From positions 1 to 33,080 of IMG/VR virus record IMGVR_UViG_3300042887_002021: a stretch of DNA of 33,080 bases; one strand, given 5' to 3'. The notes below the pieces were generated by a model. It did no database searches. It worked only from the letters and a program-made list of their open reading frames with translations, and was not told the DNA's origin. Shown here piece after piece: positions 22,613 to 29,500 of the stretch. Source of the stretch: a virus. The translations under genes and the position numbers were made by a program. Numbering within the stretch: position 1 is the stretch's first letter; each line of letters starts with the position of its first letter.

Positions 22613-23668
22613 TTATTCTTGTTCTTTTTTTAGATTTTCTAATGCCTTCGATAAAGTCTCAACTCTTTTATTGGTAAATGAATTGAAAATTGATAAGATA
22701 TTATTTTTAGTTATTTCAGTATCATATGGTAGTAATGTTTCTTTCATTTTTTGTTTAACTTCGTCAGTTAATTCAACACCATCTAACCAAGCTAAAACAA
22801 ATGTCCCTAAAATGTCAACTAATTTATTTTCATCATAAGTCCACATACCATTTTCATTTAACCAATCAGGTTCTGTACTTGGTATTTTACCAATAATCGG
22901 AACACCCGATTTGATTGATTCTAATGGGAACGTACCAAATGTTGATTCGTCATCGGCCCATAATGAAACCATACAATCTTTTAGTCCTTCTGAGAATTCT
23001 TCATATGTCATTTGAACCATATCTTTAAATGTGACCCAACGTAAATGAGGATATTTGATATAAAATTCAGAAATGAATTTTCTATGTTTAACTCTATCTC
23101 TACAACTAATTGCAATGTAAGGTTTTACAATACCTTCAGTAGGTTTAAAATTATCACCAATAATTGGTGGGATAATATGAACTAAAGATTCTGGAAATAA
23201 TTCTTGTACATATTTTTTAGTTGACTCGGTGGTTACGATTACACGATCAAATCCATAATCACTCCAACGACTACCGACTGGTAATGTTTCAAAAATATAT
23301 TCTTTTTGTTGTATCAACATAACTTTAGTACATCTTACGTTTGATAATTGTTGTAGTACATTTGAATAATATTCAGGAACAACAATAACGTCATCAATTT
23401 GAATATTAATTTTATCTTCTTTAATTGATACAAGTTCTAAATTGTCATATTTTTCACCTAACCATTCAGGTCTAATATATGATTTATCTTCTGTTAAAAT
23501 TTTTGGAGTATATCCATTTTCTTTTAACGTTAAAGCCATATCGTAGATATGTTTAATTGCCGCTCTAGCATTATTTTTAGTATCATACGTTAAAAAATAT
23601 ATAACGTTTTCTTTTGTTTCTAACCTTCCTAAGGCTGATTCAAGTTTTTCTATGTTTTCTTTACTCAT
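22613..23668 (-). CDS. Glycosyltransferase, GT-B fold (GT4-like)
   Basis: The 351-residue product has a two-domain GT-B pattern. The N-terminal Rossmann half contains 'NVIYFLTYDTKNNARAAIKH' (20-39) and the linker helix region 'RVIVTTESTKKYVQELFPES'. The C-terminal donor-binding half contains 'PYIAISCRDRVKHRKFISEF' and, near 245-270, 'ESTFGTFPLESIKSGVPIIG', the place of the E-x7-E-like motif that binds the nucleotide sugar. The enzyme is most likely a retaining glycosyltransferase; substrate unknown. Its start overlaps the upstream small gene by 8 bases and its stop is 1 base from the GT2 gene, so the two are probably co-expressed and may act in one pathway. Confidence 0.85.
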   Translation of the reverse strand: MSKENIEKLESALGRLETKENVIYFLTYDTKNNARAAIKHIYDMALTLKENGYTPKILTEDKSYIRPEWLGEKYDNLELVSIKEDKINIQIDDVIVVPEYYSNVLQQLSNVRCTKVMLIQQKEYIFETLPVGSRWSDYGFDRVIVTTESTKKYVQELFPESLVHIIPPIIGDNFKPTEGIVKPYIAISCRDRVKHRKFISEFYIKYPHLRWVTFKDMVQMTYEEFSEGLKDCMVSLWADDESTFGTFPLESIKSGVPIIGKIPSTEPDWLNENGMWTYDENKLVDILGTFVLAWLDGVELTDEVKQKMKETLLPYDTEITKNNILSIFNSFTNKRVETLSKALENLKKEQE

Positions 23669-23945
23669 CTTCGTCTTCTATTAAAATTTGATTTTTTATT
23701 AATGTGTTAAATGCAATTCTGAAAGATACTGATGTTCCTTCTTGTGCAAATTTCCCAAGCTCTTCGTCAACTTCATCAACTTCACCTAAAACTCTATCCA
23801 AACACATTTTTATAATTTCGTATTTGAATATGTTTACTTCGGTTACTTCAGTTCCGTCTTCGTCTGGGATTGTTCCTCCTGTTCTACACTTCTCTGTGAT
23901 TCCATCAAGGTCAATGTAGTAGTTTTTTCCAAAGATTTCAACCAT
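23661..23945 (-). CDS. Small acidic protein, function unknown
   Basis: The 94-residue product begins 'MVEIFGKNYYIDLDGITEKC', has beta-like segments at the start and a helical acidic second half ('RVLGEVDEVDEELGKFAQEG'), and ends with an acidic tail. I recognise no family. Its first 103 bases overlap, in another frame, the end of the HAD-like gene upstream, and its last 8 bases overlap the glycosyltransferase gene. Both starts look natural, so the long overlap is probably real. No Shine-Dalgarno sequence is present. Confidence 0.65.
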   Translation of the reverse strand: MVEIFGKNYYIDLDGITEKCRTGGTIPDEDGTEVTEVNIFKYEIIKMCLDRVLGEVDEVDEELGKFAQEGTSVSFRIAFNTLIKNQILIEDEDE

Positions 23946-24529
23946 GGTTCGTTTATTTCTATTAATTTAGATATTTCTTTACCATAAGTAAAGAATTGAT
24001 TATAAGTGGTATTGAATTTGATTCCAGTTTTATTCTCAGGAATTAAGTCAATAATCTTTTTATTGTCTGTGATCCACACATCGCATTGTTTCCAATTATC
24101 TTCAATATCTTTTGTTTTAATAAATTTAATATTATTACCAAGAAAACCATTTTTAGATAAAAAGAATAATGTTGCAGGTTTAGATTTACCTAATTCGTCT
24201 AACCCAACTAATGTAAAATTATGTTCGGGGTTATCAAATAAAATTTTATGTAAATCGGTAAATGTAGTTGAATAACTTAATCCAGCATGACCAAATATCT
24301 CAATAGGGTATTCAATGAATAAAAAATTTTCAAATTCTTCTTGTGATTGAAATTTATAAGAATTTAAAAGATTATCGTTTTGAATTGGTTCAGTAACACC
24401 ATATTCAAATGTGTTTTCTTCTTCACCTTCAATTATAATATCACTATTAAAATATGATTCATTATAATGATAATCAAATTTTTGAATTGTGTTTCTTAAA
24501 ACACCATCGATACTAATATATATTTCCAT
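23843..24529 (-). CDS. HAD-like protein, possibly lacking the nucleophile
   Basis: The frame is open back to a TTG at 24544, but I choose the ATG at 24527-24529, giving 228 residues. That places 'MEIYISIDGVLRNTI' at the N-terminus, as in phage HAD-type 5'-nucleotidase/phosphatase proteins (usually D-x-D-G-V-L). Here the first aspartate, the nucleophile, is a serine (S6; D8 is kept), so hydrolase activity is doubtful. 'KPATLFFLSKNGFLGNNIKF' and 'DVWITDNKKIIDLIPENKTG' resemble the later HAD motifs. The last 34 codons overlap the downstream small gene in another frame and encode a polar, low-complexity tail. The ATG is preceded by TATATTTT, a weak host-type -7 match. An inactive or re-purposed HAD fold is my best reading. 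Confidence 0.62.
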   Translation of the reverse strand: MEIYISIDGVLRNTIQKFDYHYNESYFNSDIIIEGEEENTFEYGVTEPIQNDNLLNSYKFQSQEEFENFLFIEYPIEIFGHAGLSYSTTFTDLHKILFDNPEHNFTLVGLDELGKSKPATLFFLSKNGFLGNNIKFIKTKDIEDNWKQCDVWITDNKKIIDLIPENKTGIKFNTTYNQFFTYGKEISKLIEINEPWLKSLEKTTTLTLMESQRSVEQEEQSQTKTELK

Positions 24530-24566
24530 TGTAAAAATATACAACGAATTGAACTATAAGTAAATA

Positions 24567-25298
24567 CTAATCGTATCTATTCAATATTTCACCGATGATT
24601 GGATTTCTTACAATATCTTCCATTCCAAATTCAAAAATACCAATTCCTTTAACATCTTGTAATCTTTTCTTTGCATCAAATAAACCAGATTTTGTTTTAT
24701 CTCTAAATTTATCTGATTGTTCAAGATCACCTGAAATAAAGAATTTAGAATTAAATCCAATGCGAGTTAATAATAACTTAATCTGTGATGGAGTAGCGTT
24801 TTGGGCCTCTTCAAAAACAAGGATAGTATTATCTACGTTCCAACCTCTCATATAAGCAAGTGCCGCAACTTCAATATAACCTTGATCTTTTAATTCTTCT
24901 CTTGCATCTTTACCTATAATTTTATTTAATAGATAATATGATGGATAAATGTATGGATCTAATTTCTCTTCTAAACCCCCTGGAAGTGATCCTAATTTCT
25001 CCTCAGCTTCAACTGCGGGTCTTACTATGATAATCTTCTCATACTTGTTAGAATCGTCGTATAATAGGTCTACTGCACGTTTCATTGCTATGTAGGATTT
25101 ACCTACACCTGCGGGACCGAAACATAATGTAATTTGATTTTCTCCAAGAATATTCCAATAGGTTTCTTGGTTTTTGGTTAGGAACTTTTCTTTAGGACGT
25201 TTGATGATTTGTCTAATCCTATCTTTATGTGATACTTTCTTTTCTTCTACTAATACGGGTGGGTGGTTGGTTGTCTTGGTTTTTGTTTTATACGCCAA
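24567..25298 (-). CDS. phoH: PhoH-like P-loop ATPase
   Basis: The 243-residue product is a typical phage PhoH: Walker A 'GPAGVGKSYIA' (61-71), 'VRPAVEAEEKLGSLPGGLEE' (92-111), Walker B-like 'NTILVFEEAQNATPSQIKLL' (157-176) and 'ISGDLEQSDKF' (188-198). The usual DEAQN appears as EEAQN, with glutamate in place of the aspartate. PhoH proteins are ATPases linked to RNA metabolism in bacteria; the role in phages is unsettled. No in-frame ATG precedes residue 72, so the start is almost certainly the TTG at 25296-25298. The N-terminal 45 residues are basic and phage-specific. A TATTTATA motif lies 32 bases upstream. Confidence 0.93.
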   Translation of the reverse strand: MAYKTKTKTTNHPPVLVEEKKVSHKDRIRQIIKRPKEKFLTKNQETYWNILGENQITLCFGPAGVGKSYIAMKRAVDLLYDDSNKYEKIIIVRPAVEAEEKLGSLPGGLEEKLDPYIYPSYYLLNKIIGKDAREELKDQGYIEVAALAYMRGWNVDNTILVFEEAQNATPSQIKLLLTRIGFNSKFFISGDLEQSDKFRDKTKSGLFDAKKRLQDVKGIGIFEFGMEDIVRNPIIGEILNRYD

Positions 25299-25330
25299 AG
25301 TTGATAGTTTTAAATGATCCGTTTATTGTT

Positions 25331-25338
25331 TATAAATA
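25331..25338 (-). promoter_or_regulatory. Putative late promoter motif TATTTATA upstream of phoH
   Basis: An exact copy read leftward, 32 bases before the TTG start of phoH, in the 44-base gap after the ParB/Srx-like gene. This is the longest leader among the copies. Confidence 0.58.
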
Positions 25339-25342
25339 TACA

Positions 25343-25747
25343 CTAATTTATGTGTTTAAAAACCTTTCTAACATCTTTTGGTAATGAATTAATTGGTATT
25401 AATTTACATTTAATAGTCTCTAATCCTCGTCTTACCGCTTTTTGAGCTCTATGGTGTCCATCTATAATTGAGAGAATATTACCCTCATCATTAACAAATA
25501 TCAATATGGGATATTGTAAATCTGCCATATCTATTTTCTGTACCTCACTATTATCGTGATCCCATGTTAATAACATATGTTTTAACCTTTCTACTGAAAT
25601 TTGTTTAACTGGAATATGATCTGTAGCAATTAATAAATCCATAAGGGTTATTTTATCCCCTTCTTCGTTTTGCCAAGACGTATCATGAAGTCCCTCATTA
25701 AGACCCATTACTTTCTTTATACGTGATATGTTTTCTTGTAAATTCAT
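25343..25747 (-). CDS. ParB/sulfiredoxin-like domain protein with a phage tag
   Basis: The 134-residue product begins with the tag 'MNLQENISRIKKVMGLNEGL', almost the same as the start of the flavodoxin-like reductase, with a possible prohead-protease site after LNE. A ParB/Srx-type fold follows: 'IPVKQISVERLKHML' (45-59), and the hallmark 'LSIIDGHHRAQKAVRRGLET' (92-111) with D96, G97, H98, H99 and R100. Members of this fold bind or hydrolyse nucleotides (CTP in ParB, ATP in sulfiredoxin) or cut DNA. No helix-turn-helix domain is attached, so plasmid-type partition is unlikely. It has its own TATTTATA 4 bases before the ATG, so late expression and virion packaging are plausible. The substrate is unknown. 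Confidence 0.82.
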   Translation of the reverse strand: MNLQENISRIKKVMGLNEGLHDTSWQNEEGDKITLMDLLIATDHIPVKQISVERLKHMLLTWDHDNSEVQKIDMADLQYPILIFVNDEGNILSIIDGHHRAQKAVRRGLETIKCKLIPINSLPKDVRKVFKHIN

Positions 25748-25751
25748 ATCA

Positions 25752-25759
25752 TATAAATA
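25752..25759 (-). promoter_or_regulatory. Putative late promoter motif TATTTATA of the ParB/Srx-like gene
   Basis: An exact copy read leftward, 4 bases before the ATG at 25747, in the 15-base gap after the dUTPase gene. The spacing equals that before the portal and the 15622 gene. Confidence 0.65.
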
Positions 25760-25762
25760 TCA

Positions 25763-26395
25763 TCAAACACCGGTAGATCCAAATCCACCACTACCTCTTT
25801 CAGTATCAGATAATTCAGGAACCTCAGTCATATATATGGTAGGATAAGGTAATATGATAATCTGTGCACCTCTTTCACCCACTTTATATTTAATTGAATC
25901 CAAACCTTGAGTTTTTTTAAATGTTGCTTGTAATTCACCTCTATATCCACTATCAATAACACCAACACAATTTGATAATATTAAATCTTGATTTCTAACT
26001 GATGAACGAGGAAATACTAACCCGACATAACCTTTAGGTATTTCCATTGCAATACCAAAACCGTATGATACACTAAATGAGGTATTTTCAATTTCTTTTG
26101 TAATTGTTAAATCCATACCAGCATCACCAACTTTTGAATATGAAGGGATAACCGCATTTTGATCTAACTTTTTTACTTTAACTAAAACACCACCACCCGT
26201 CATTGTTGGTTGAGTGTTAATTATATTTTGTTCAGTAACAGGTTGAATTGGTTGTAATTCTTCTTGTAATTTTGTCAACAATTCATTTAACTCCGACATG
26301 AAATTTAAATCTAAATCATCTTCATTATCGGTTCCGATTGTTTTTTCAAAATCTTCTAATTTTTTTAAATATTCTTCAGCTTCTTTTTGATCCAT
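25763..26395 (-). CDS. dut: dUTPase (dUTP pyrophosphatase), N-terminally extended
   Basis: The enzyme hydrolyses dUTP to dUMP and pyrophosphate, keeping uracil out of phage DNA and feeding dTMP synthesis. All five trimeric-dUTPase motifs are present in order: 'DAGMDL' (91-96), 'PRSSV' (129-133), 'GVIDSGYRGEL' (145-155, with D148 and Y151), 'GERGAQIII' (173-181) and 'RGSGGFGSTG' (200-209). The catalytic core is about 140 residues; here about 68 additional acidic, helical residues precede it ('EEYLKKLEDFEKTI', 'MSELNELLTKLQEEL'). The function of that extension is unknown; a protein contact is a guess. It follows the 71-residue gene after 1 base. Confidence 0.95.
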   Translation of the reverse strand: MDQKEAEEYLKKLEDFEKTIGTDNEDDLDLNFMSELNELLTKLQEELQPIQPVTEQNIINTQPTMTGGGVLVKVKKLDQNAVIPSYSKVGDAGMDLTITKEIENTSFSVSYGFGIAMEIPKGYVGLVFPRSSVRNQDLILSNCVGVIDSGYRGELQATFKKTQGLDSIKYKVGERGAQIIILPYPTIYMTEVPELSDTERGSGGFGSTGV

Positions 26396-26396
26396 T

Positions 26397-26612
26397 TTAT
26401 TTATTTTTCTTTTCTTCTAACCATTTATCTAATGCCTTAATTCTTTGTTTAAGGTTGTCATCTTGTGGACGTAAACATATCTCCACAAATAAATCGGTAA
26501 TTCTTACCAACTCTTCAAGAGTAACAGAAACACCAACTGATGTTACATATTCCAATGCCATTTTACTTTGTGATTGACGCATAATTTGTATCTCACGACT
26601 ATAAAATTCCAT
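26397..26612 (-). CDS. Small helical protein, function unknown
   Basis: The 71-residue product is helical and charged ('LEELVRITDLFVEICLRPQD', then 'LKQRIKALDKWLEEKKNK'). It starts 20 bases after the preceding gene and ends 1 base before dut, so it belongs to the same transcript. I recognise no family and see no catalytic motif. Confidence 0.65.
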   Translation of the reverse strand: MEFYSREIQIMRQSQSKMALEYVTSVGVSVTLEELVRITDLFVEICLRPQDDNLKQRIKALDKWLEEKKNK

Positions 26613-26631
26613 ATCAGTTGGTGTTTAATTG

Positions 26632-26868
26632 TTATTTACTTTTGTAATACTCAGGTGTGTTCTTACTGTCAATGATACATTCAATTGCCATTTTTGCAAC
26701 TGAAATACTTTCACTTGAACGTGTGTCACCGGCTCTGTATTTGGACGCAACAATGGTTGCTTCTTCTACTGACTCCGCTTCGATAATGTACTTGTACTTT
26801 TTAACACGAGGGTTTCCTTCTCTGTCCATTTGTTCGGTCTCATAACCGATTGTAACTAAATAATGCAT
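26632..26868 (-). CDS. Small alpha/beta protein, possibly DUF4494-like
   Basis: The 78-residue product begins 'MHYLVTIGYETEQMDREGNP' and has 'KYKYIIEAESVEEATIVASK' (about 24-43), a strand-helix pattern that recalls the small DUF4494-type proteins of Bacteroidota and their phages. That resemblance is by eye and weak. The function is unknown. It lies 6 bases after the glycosyltransferase gene in the same operon. Confidence 0.65.
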   Translation of the reverse strand: MHYLVTIGYETEQMDREGNPRVKKYKYIIEAESVEEATIVASKYRAGDTRSSESISVAKMAIECIIDSKNTPEYYKSK

Positions 26869-26874
26869 GTTGTT

Positions 26875-28095
26875 CTATTTTATTATTGATTTAAAAAATT
26901 CTACTCTATCTTTACATACTTTCTTTAATGAGTATGTGTCTTTAACTGTTTCATATAAACGATTACCTAAGTCTTCAATCATATTAGGATTTTCAACTAA
27001 ACGTTTCATATGTTTTGCCCAATCTTTATGGTTCTTTTTAGAACCTACTAATAATGCGTTTCCTTTATCGTTGAACTTACCTTCATCAACTGCAGAAATT
27101 AAATCGATTGTAAATGGATCAACATCACTTGCAATGATTGCCTTCTTAAAAAATCCCGCTTCAATCACTTTTAATTGTGATTTATTTGCGTTGAATACCG
27201 AATCAACTAACGGTGCTAATGATACATCAAATGTATTATAGTTTGTTGCGTATGAATTAATATCTTTAGTCCATCTTCTTCTATACGGTTCATCTATGTC
27301 GTTATAATCTCCTTGGGTAAATGTACCTAAATAATTTTTATATTCAGAACTTAACACTTTAAAATTGTCGGTGAAAAATCCTTCATATTTGTACCATACC
27401 GTTTCTGTTGGTTGTATAGGTCTTTGTTGTTGTTTACCTTCTTGATCGATAACAGTTACACTACCTCTTGTGTCAAACCCACATAAAACGAATTGTACTT
27501 TATCTTTAAATAAATTATATGTGGAAGAAATTCCATTTGACATTAACTCTAAATCATGTAAATGTGATGACCCACCTAACCAACCAAATCTAACTTTATC
27601 TGATTGAACAGGTTTATTTTGAAACTGTGGTTCATCTTCATTTACCGCATTTGGAAAAACAACAACATTACTAACTTTTAATTTATCTTTAATTGTTTTT
27701 GCAAATATTGGAGTGGTAGTACTAACATAATCAACTGTCTTTAACATGTCAATTTTCATCTCACCAACTTTATTCATTTTAATTGCATGATACATTGGAT
27801 GTCTTTGATCAACAAACCATAGGTCATCAATATCCATAATAGTAATAATACCTTTGGATTTTAACCAATTAATTCTTTTAATGTTATGTTCGTGATTTGT
27901 TTGATGAATAAAAGTATGAAAAACTACAATATCGTAGTTTAAAAAATAATCATCTCTATCCTCCGCATTATACGAAATATCCACGTGAATATCTTCTGAA
28001 TGTTTATCTGAAATGAATACAAATGGATCCATCATTCTAAACTTACCCACACCATGCTTATCCGATGGAATTGCTAAAATTCTAATTTTTGACAT
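26875..28095 (-). CDS. Glycosyltransferase, GT-B fold, third in the window
   Basis: The 406-residue product starts 'KIRILAIPSDKHGVGKFRMM', a Rossmann strand with a glycine-rich loop. 'IITIMDIDDLWFVDQRHPMY' (about 84-103) is typical of phage and bacterial GT-B glycosyltransferases of the GT4 group, and 'KVRFGWLGGSSHLHDLELM' (about 167-185) starts the donor-binding domain. The region 'LAPLVDSVFNANKSQLKVIE' (about 296-315) with 'AGFFKKAIIASDV' stands where the E-x7-E-type nucleotide-sugar site lies. Donor and acceptor are unknown. The gene opens an operon with two small genes and dut, apparently under a host-type promoter, which suggests earlier expression than the late structural genes. Confidence 0.85.
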   Translation of the reverse strand: MSKIRILAIPSDKHGVGKFRMMDPFVFISDKHSEDIHVDISYNAEDRDDYFLNYDIVVFHTFIHQTNHEHNIKRINWLKSKGIITIMDIDDLWFVDQRHPMYHAIKMNKVGEMKIDMLKTVDYVSTTTPIFAKTIKDKLKVSNVVVFPNAVNEDEPQFQNKPVQSDKVRFGWLGGSSHLHDLELMSNGISSTYNLFKDKVQFVLCGFDTRGSVTVIDQEGKQQQRPIQPTETVWYKYEGFFTDNFKVLSSEYKNYLGTFTQGDYNDIDEPYRRRWTKDINSYATNYNTFDVSLAPLVDSVFNANKSQLKVIEAGFFKKAIIASDVDPFTIDLISAVDEGKFNDKGNALLVGSKKNHKDWAKHMKRLVENPNMIEDLGNRLYETVKDTYSLKKVCKDRVEFFKSIIK

Positions 28096-28115
28096 TTAAA
28101 TTAACTTATATGTCT

Positions 28116-28146
28116 AAAATATAACTAAAAAAATTGGAAAAACAAA
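28116..28146 (-). promoter_or_regulatory. Possible host-type promoter for the glycosyltransferase operon
   Basis: Read leftward, TTTG (28143-28146), a 19-base spacer and TATATTTT (28116-28123) match the Bacteroidota TTTG / TAnnTTTG consensus except the last base. The element ends 20 bases before the ATG at 28095. Confidence 0.5.
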
Positions 28147-28147
28147 A

Positions 28148-28717
28148 TTACTTGGCTTTATTTACTCCTGTAATTTTACCCTTGAAAATAGAGTCTCCCA
28201 CCTTCAGTACTAAATTTTCATTAATAGATGATGTTGTGGATGCTGTAAGGATTTGATTTAATTTTTCATCCATTACTTTACGAACTGTATTTTCAATAAG
28301 AACTGCGATTGCGTTCATATCAATATTGTTATTAACAATAGTTTGTTTTGATTGTGCGGATGGTCTTGTTGCAACACCTTCTTGTTCCATTAAACGTTTT
28401 GCACCTTTAACGAAATCCATATCTAAAGTATCATTTAAAGAAATTTGTTGAATTGGGTTTTCCATCATTGCTTTTTTAATTGCGTCAGGTAATTTTGAAT
28501 TTTGTATTTTATCAATACTCATATTGTCACCCACAGGTCTTGTATTAGGTTGTTGAGGTGTTTGCATTTCCATTAATTCTGAAGGATCAGATCTTAACAT
28601 TTCACTATTAACATGACCTCTTTCATAATTCCCACCATCAACTTTATTCATTACTTTCTTTGCTTGTACTAACTTTTTCATTAAATCGTTAGATGATATT
28701 GATCCTTGTTGTGCCAT
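28148..28717 (-). CDS. Protein of unknown function, late modular cluster
   Basis: The 189-residue product has a helical N-terminus ('SSNDLMKKLVQAKKVMNKVD'), a polar middle part and a helical stretch 'MNAIAVLIENTVRKVMDEKL' (about 134-153). It ends in a small beta-like segment 'ENLVLKVGDSIFKGKITGVN'. I recognise no family. TATTTATT, one mismatch from the late motif, lies 3 bases before the ATG. It follows four other modular proteins transcribed in the same direction and may share their virion-associated role, which is an inference. Confidence 0.7.
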   Translation of the reverse strand: MAQQGSISSNDLMKKLVQAKKVMNKVDGGNYERGHVNSEMLRSDPSELMEMQTPQQPNTRPVGDNMSIDKIQNSKLPDAIKKAMMENPIQQISLNDTLDMDFVKGAKRLMEQEGVATRPSAQSKQTIVNNNIDMNAIAVLIENTVRKVMDEKLNQILTASTTSSINENLVLKVGDSIFKGKITGVNKAK

Positions 28718-28720
28718 GAT

Positions 28721-28728
28721 AATAAATA
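28721..28728 (-). promoter_or_regulatory. Near-consensus late motif TATTTATT
   Basis: One mismatch to TATTTATA, read leftward, 3 bases before the ATG at 28717, in the 33-base gap after the WYL-like gene. Confidence 0.45.
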
Positions 28729-28750
28729 TTTTATTTAATAATAAACTATT

Positions 28751-29500
28751 TTAAGAAAACATTAAACGCTTAATATTTTTAATACTTTCTTGTAAATTTT
28801 TATTTTCCTCATCCTCTTCAGGATTTGCAACAGGTTTTTCTGTTTGTTTTGGTTGAGGTAATTCTTGTGTTTTTGGTTCTGTTGTTTCAGGTTCTGTTTG
28901 TGTTGGTTCAGGTTTTGATACAACTTTCTCAGGTTTAGTTTGAGTTTTTGGTTGTGGTAGTTCTGTTGTTTTTGGTTCCTCAGGTGTAGTTGTTGTTGTC
29001 GGTTCAACACTTGGAGTTGGTTGAGTTGTTGCAGTTGCCAAAGGGACACTTGGTTTTGGTTTAACAATCCTTGGTTTCTTAACCTCAGGTTTACTTGTCC
29101 AATCTGTTGTTACGTAGGTAACACTCATTGATCTATCGTCACCTTCTTTATAGTCGGGTCTCTTTTGATCAAATTTTTCATCACTAATTCTCAAATCACT
29201 CATTCTACCAACCATAAATGTTCTCCATCCCGTTTTATCAAATCCTTTTTTAGAAACTGATGGTGGTTGAACATATGCACGAACAATTAAATTACCTTTT
29301 TTACTTAACCCTAAAGCAACGGCTTCAGCGTCAATTCTTTTACCTGATTTAACACTATCTTTTGCGGGTTTTCTTGGTCCCGTATAGAAAAAAGAAATCT
29401 TATTCCTATTTTTGATTGCGTCAACTATAGGTTTAGTTTTTGTTGTCTTTAAAATATTTTGTTCTTCAAGTATTTTGAAGATTGTATTTGTAAAACTCAT
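28751..29500 (-). CDS. WYL-like domain protein with Pro/Thr linker and C-terminal tag
   Basis: Residues of about 20-125 look like a WYL-type SH3-like fold: 'NRNKISFFYTGPRKP', 'GKRIDAEAVALGLSKKGNLI' with 'VRAYVQP', 'GWRTFMVGRMSDLRISDEKF' and 'RPDYKEGDDRSM'. WYL domains usually sense nucleic-acid ligands in bacterial regulators, but here no DNA-binding domain is attached. Residues of about 145-230 are a Pro/Thr/Glu/Gln-rich flexible linker. The protein ends in 'NLQESIKNIKRLMFS', the same tag seen at the N-terminus of the reductase and the ParB/Srx-like protein. The function is unknown; location in the late modular cluster and the tag suggest a virion protein. The start overlaps the upstream stop by one base. 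Confidence 0.75.
   Translation of the reverse strand: MSFTNTIFKILEEQNILKTTKTKPIVDAIKNRNKISFFYTGPRKPAKDSVKSGKRIDAEAVALGLSKKGNLIVRAYVQPPSVSKKGFDKTGWRTFMVGRMSDLRISDEKFDQKRPDYKEGDDRSMSVTYVTTDWTSKPEVKKPRIVKPKPSVPLATATTQPTPSVEPTTTTTPEEPKTTELPQPKTQTKPEKVVSKPEPTQTEPETTEPKTQELPQPKQTEKPVANPEEDEENKNLQESIKNIKRLMFS

Noticed and set aside
24530-24544. Longer HAD-like start at TTG 24544
   Set aside because: The ATG at 24527-24529 puts the HAD motif at the N-terminus as expected; the extra five codons have no support.
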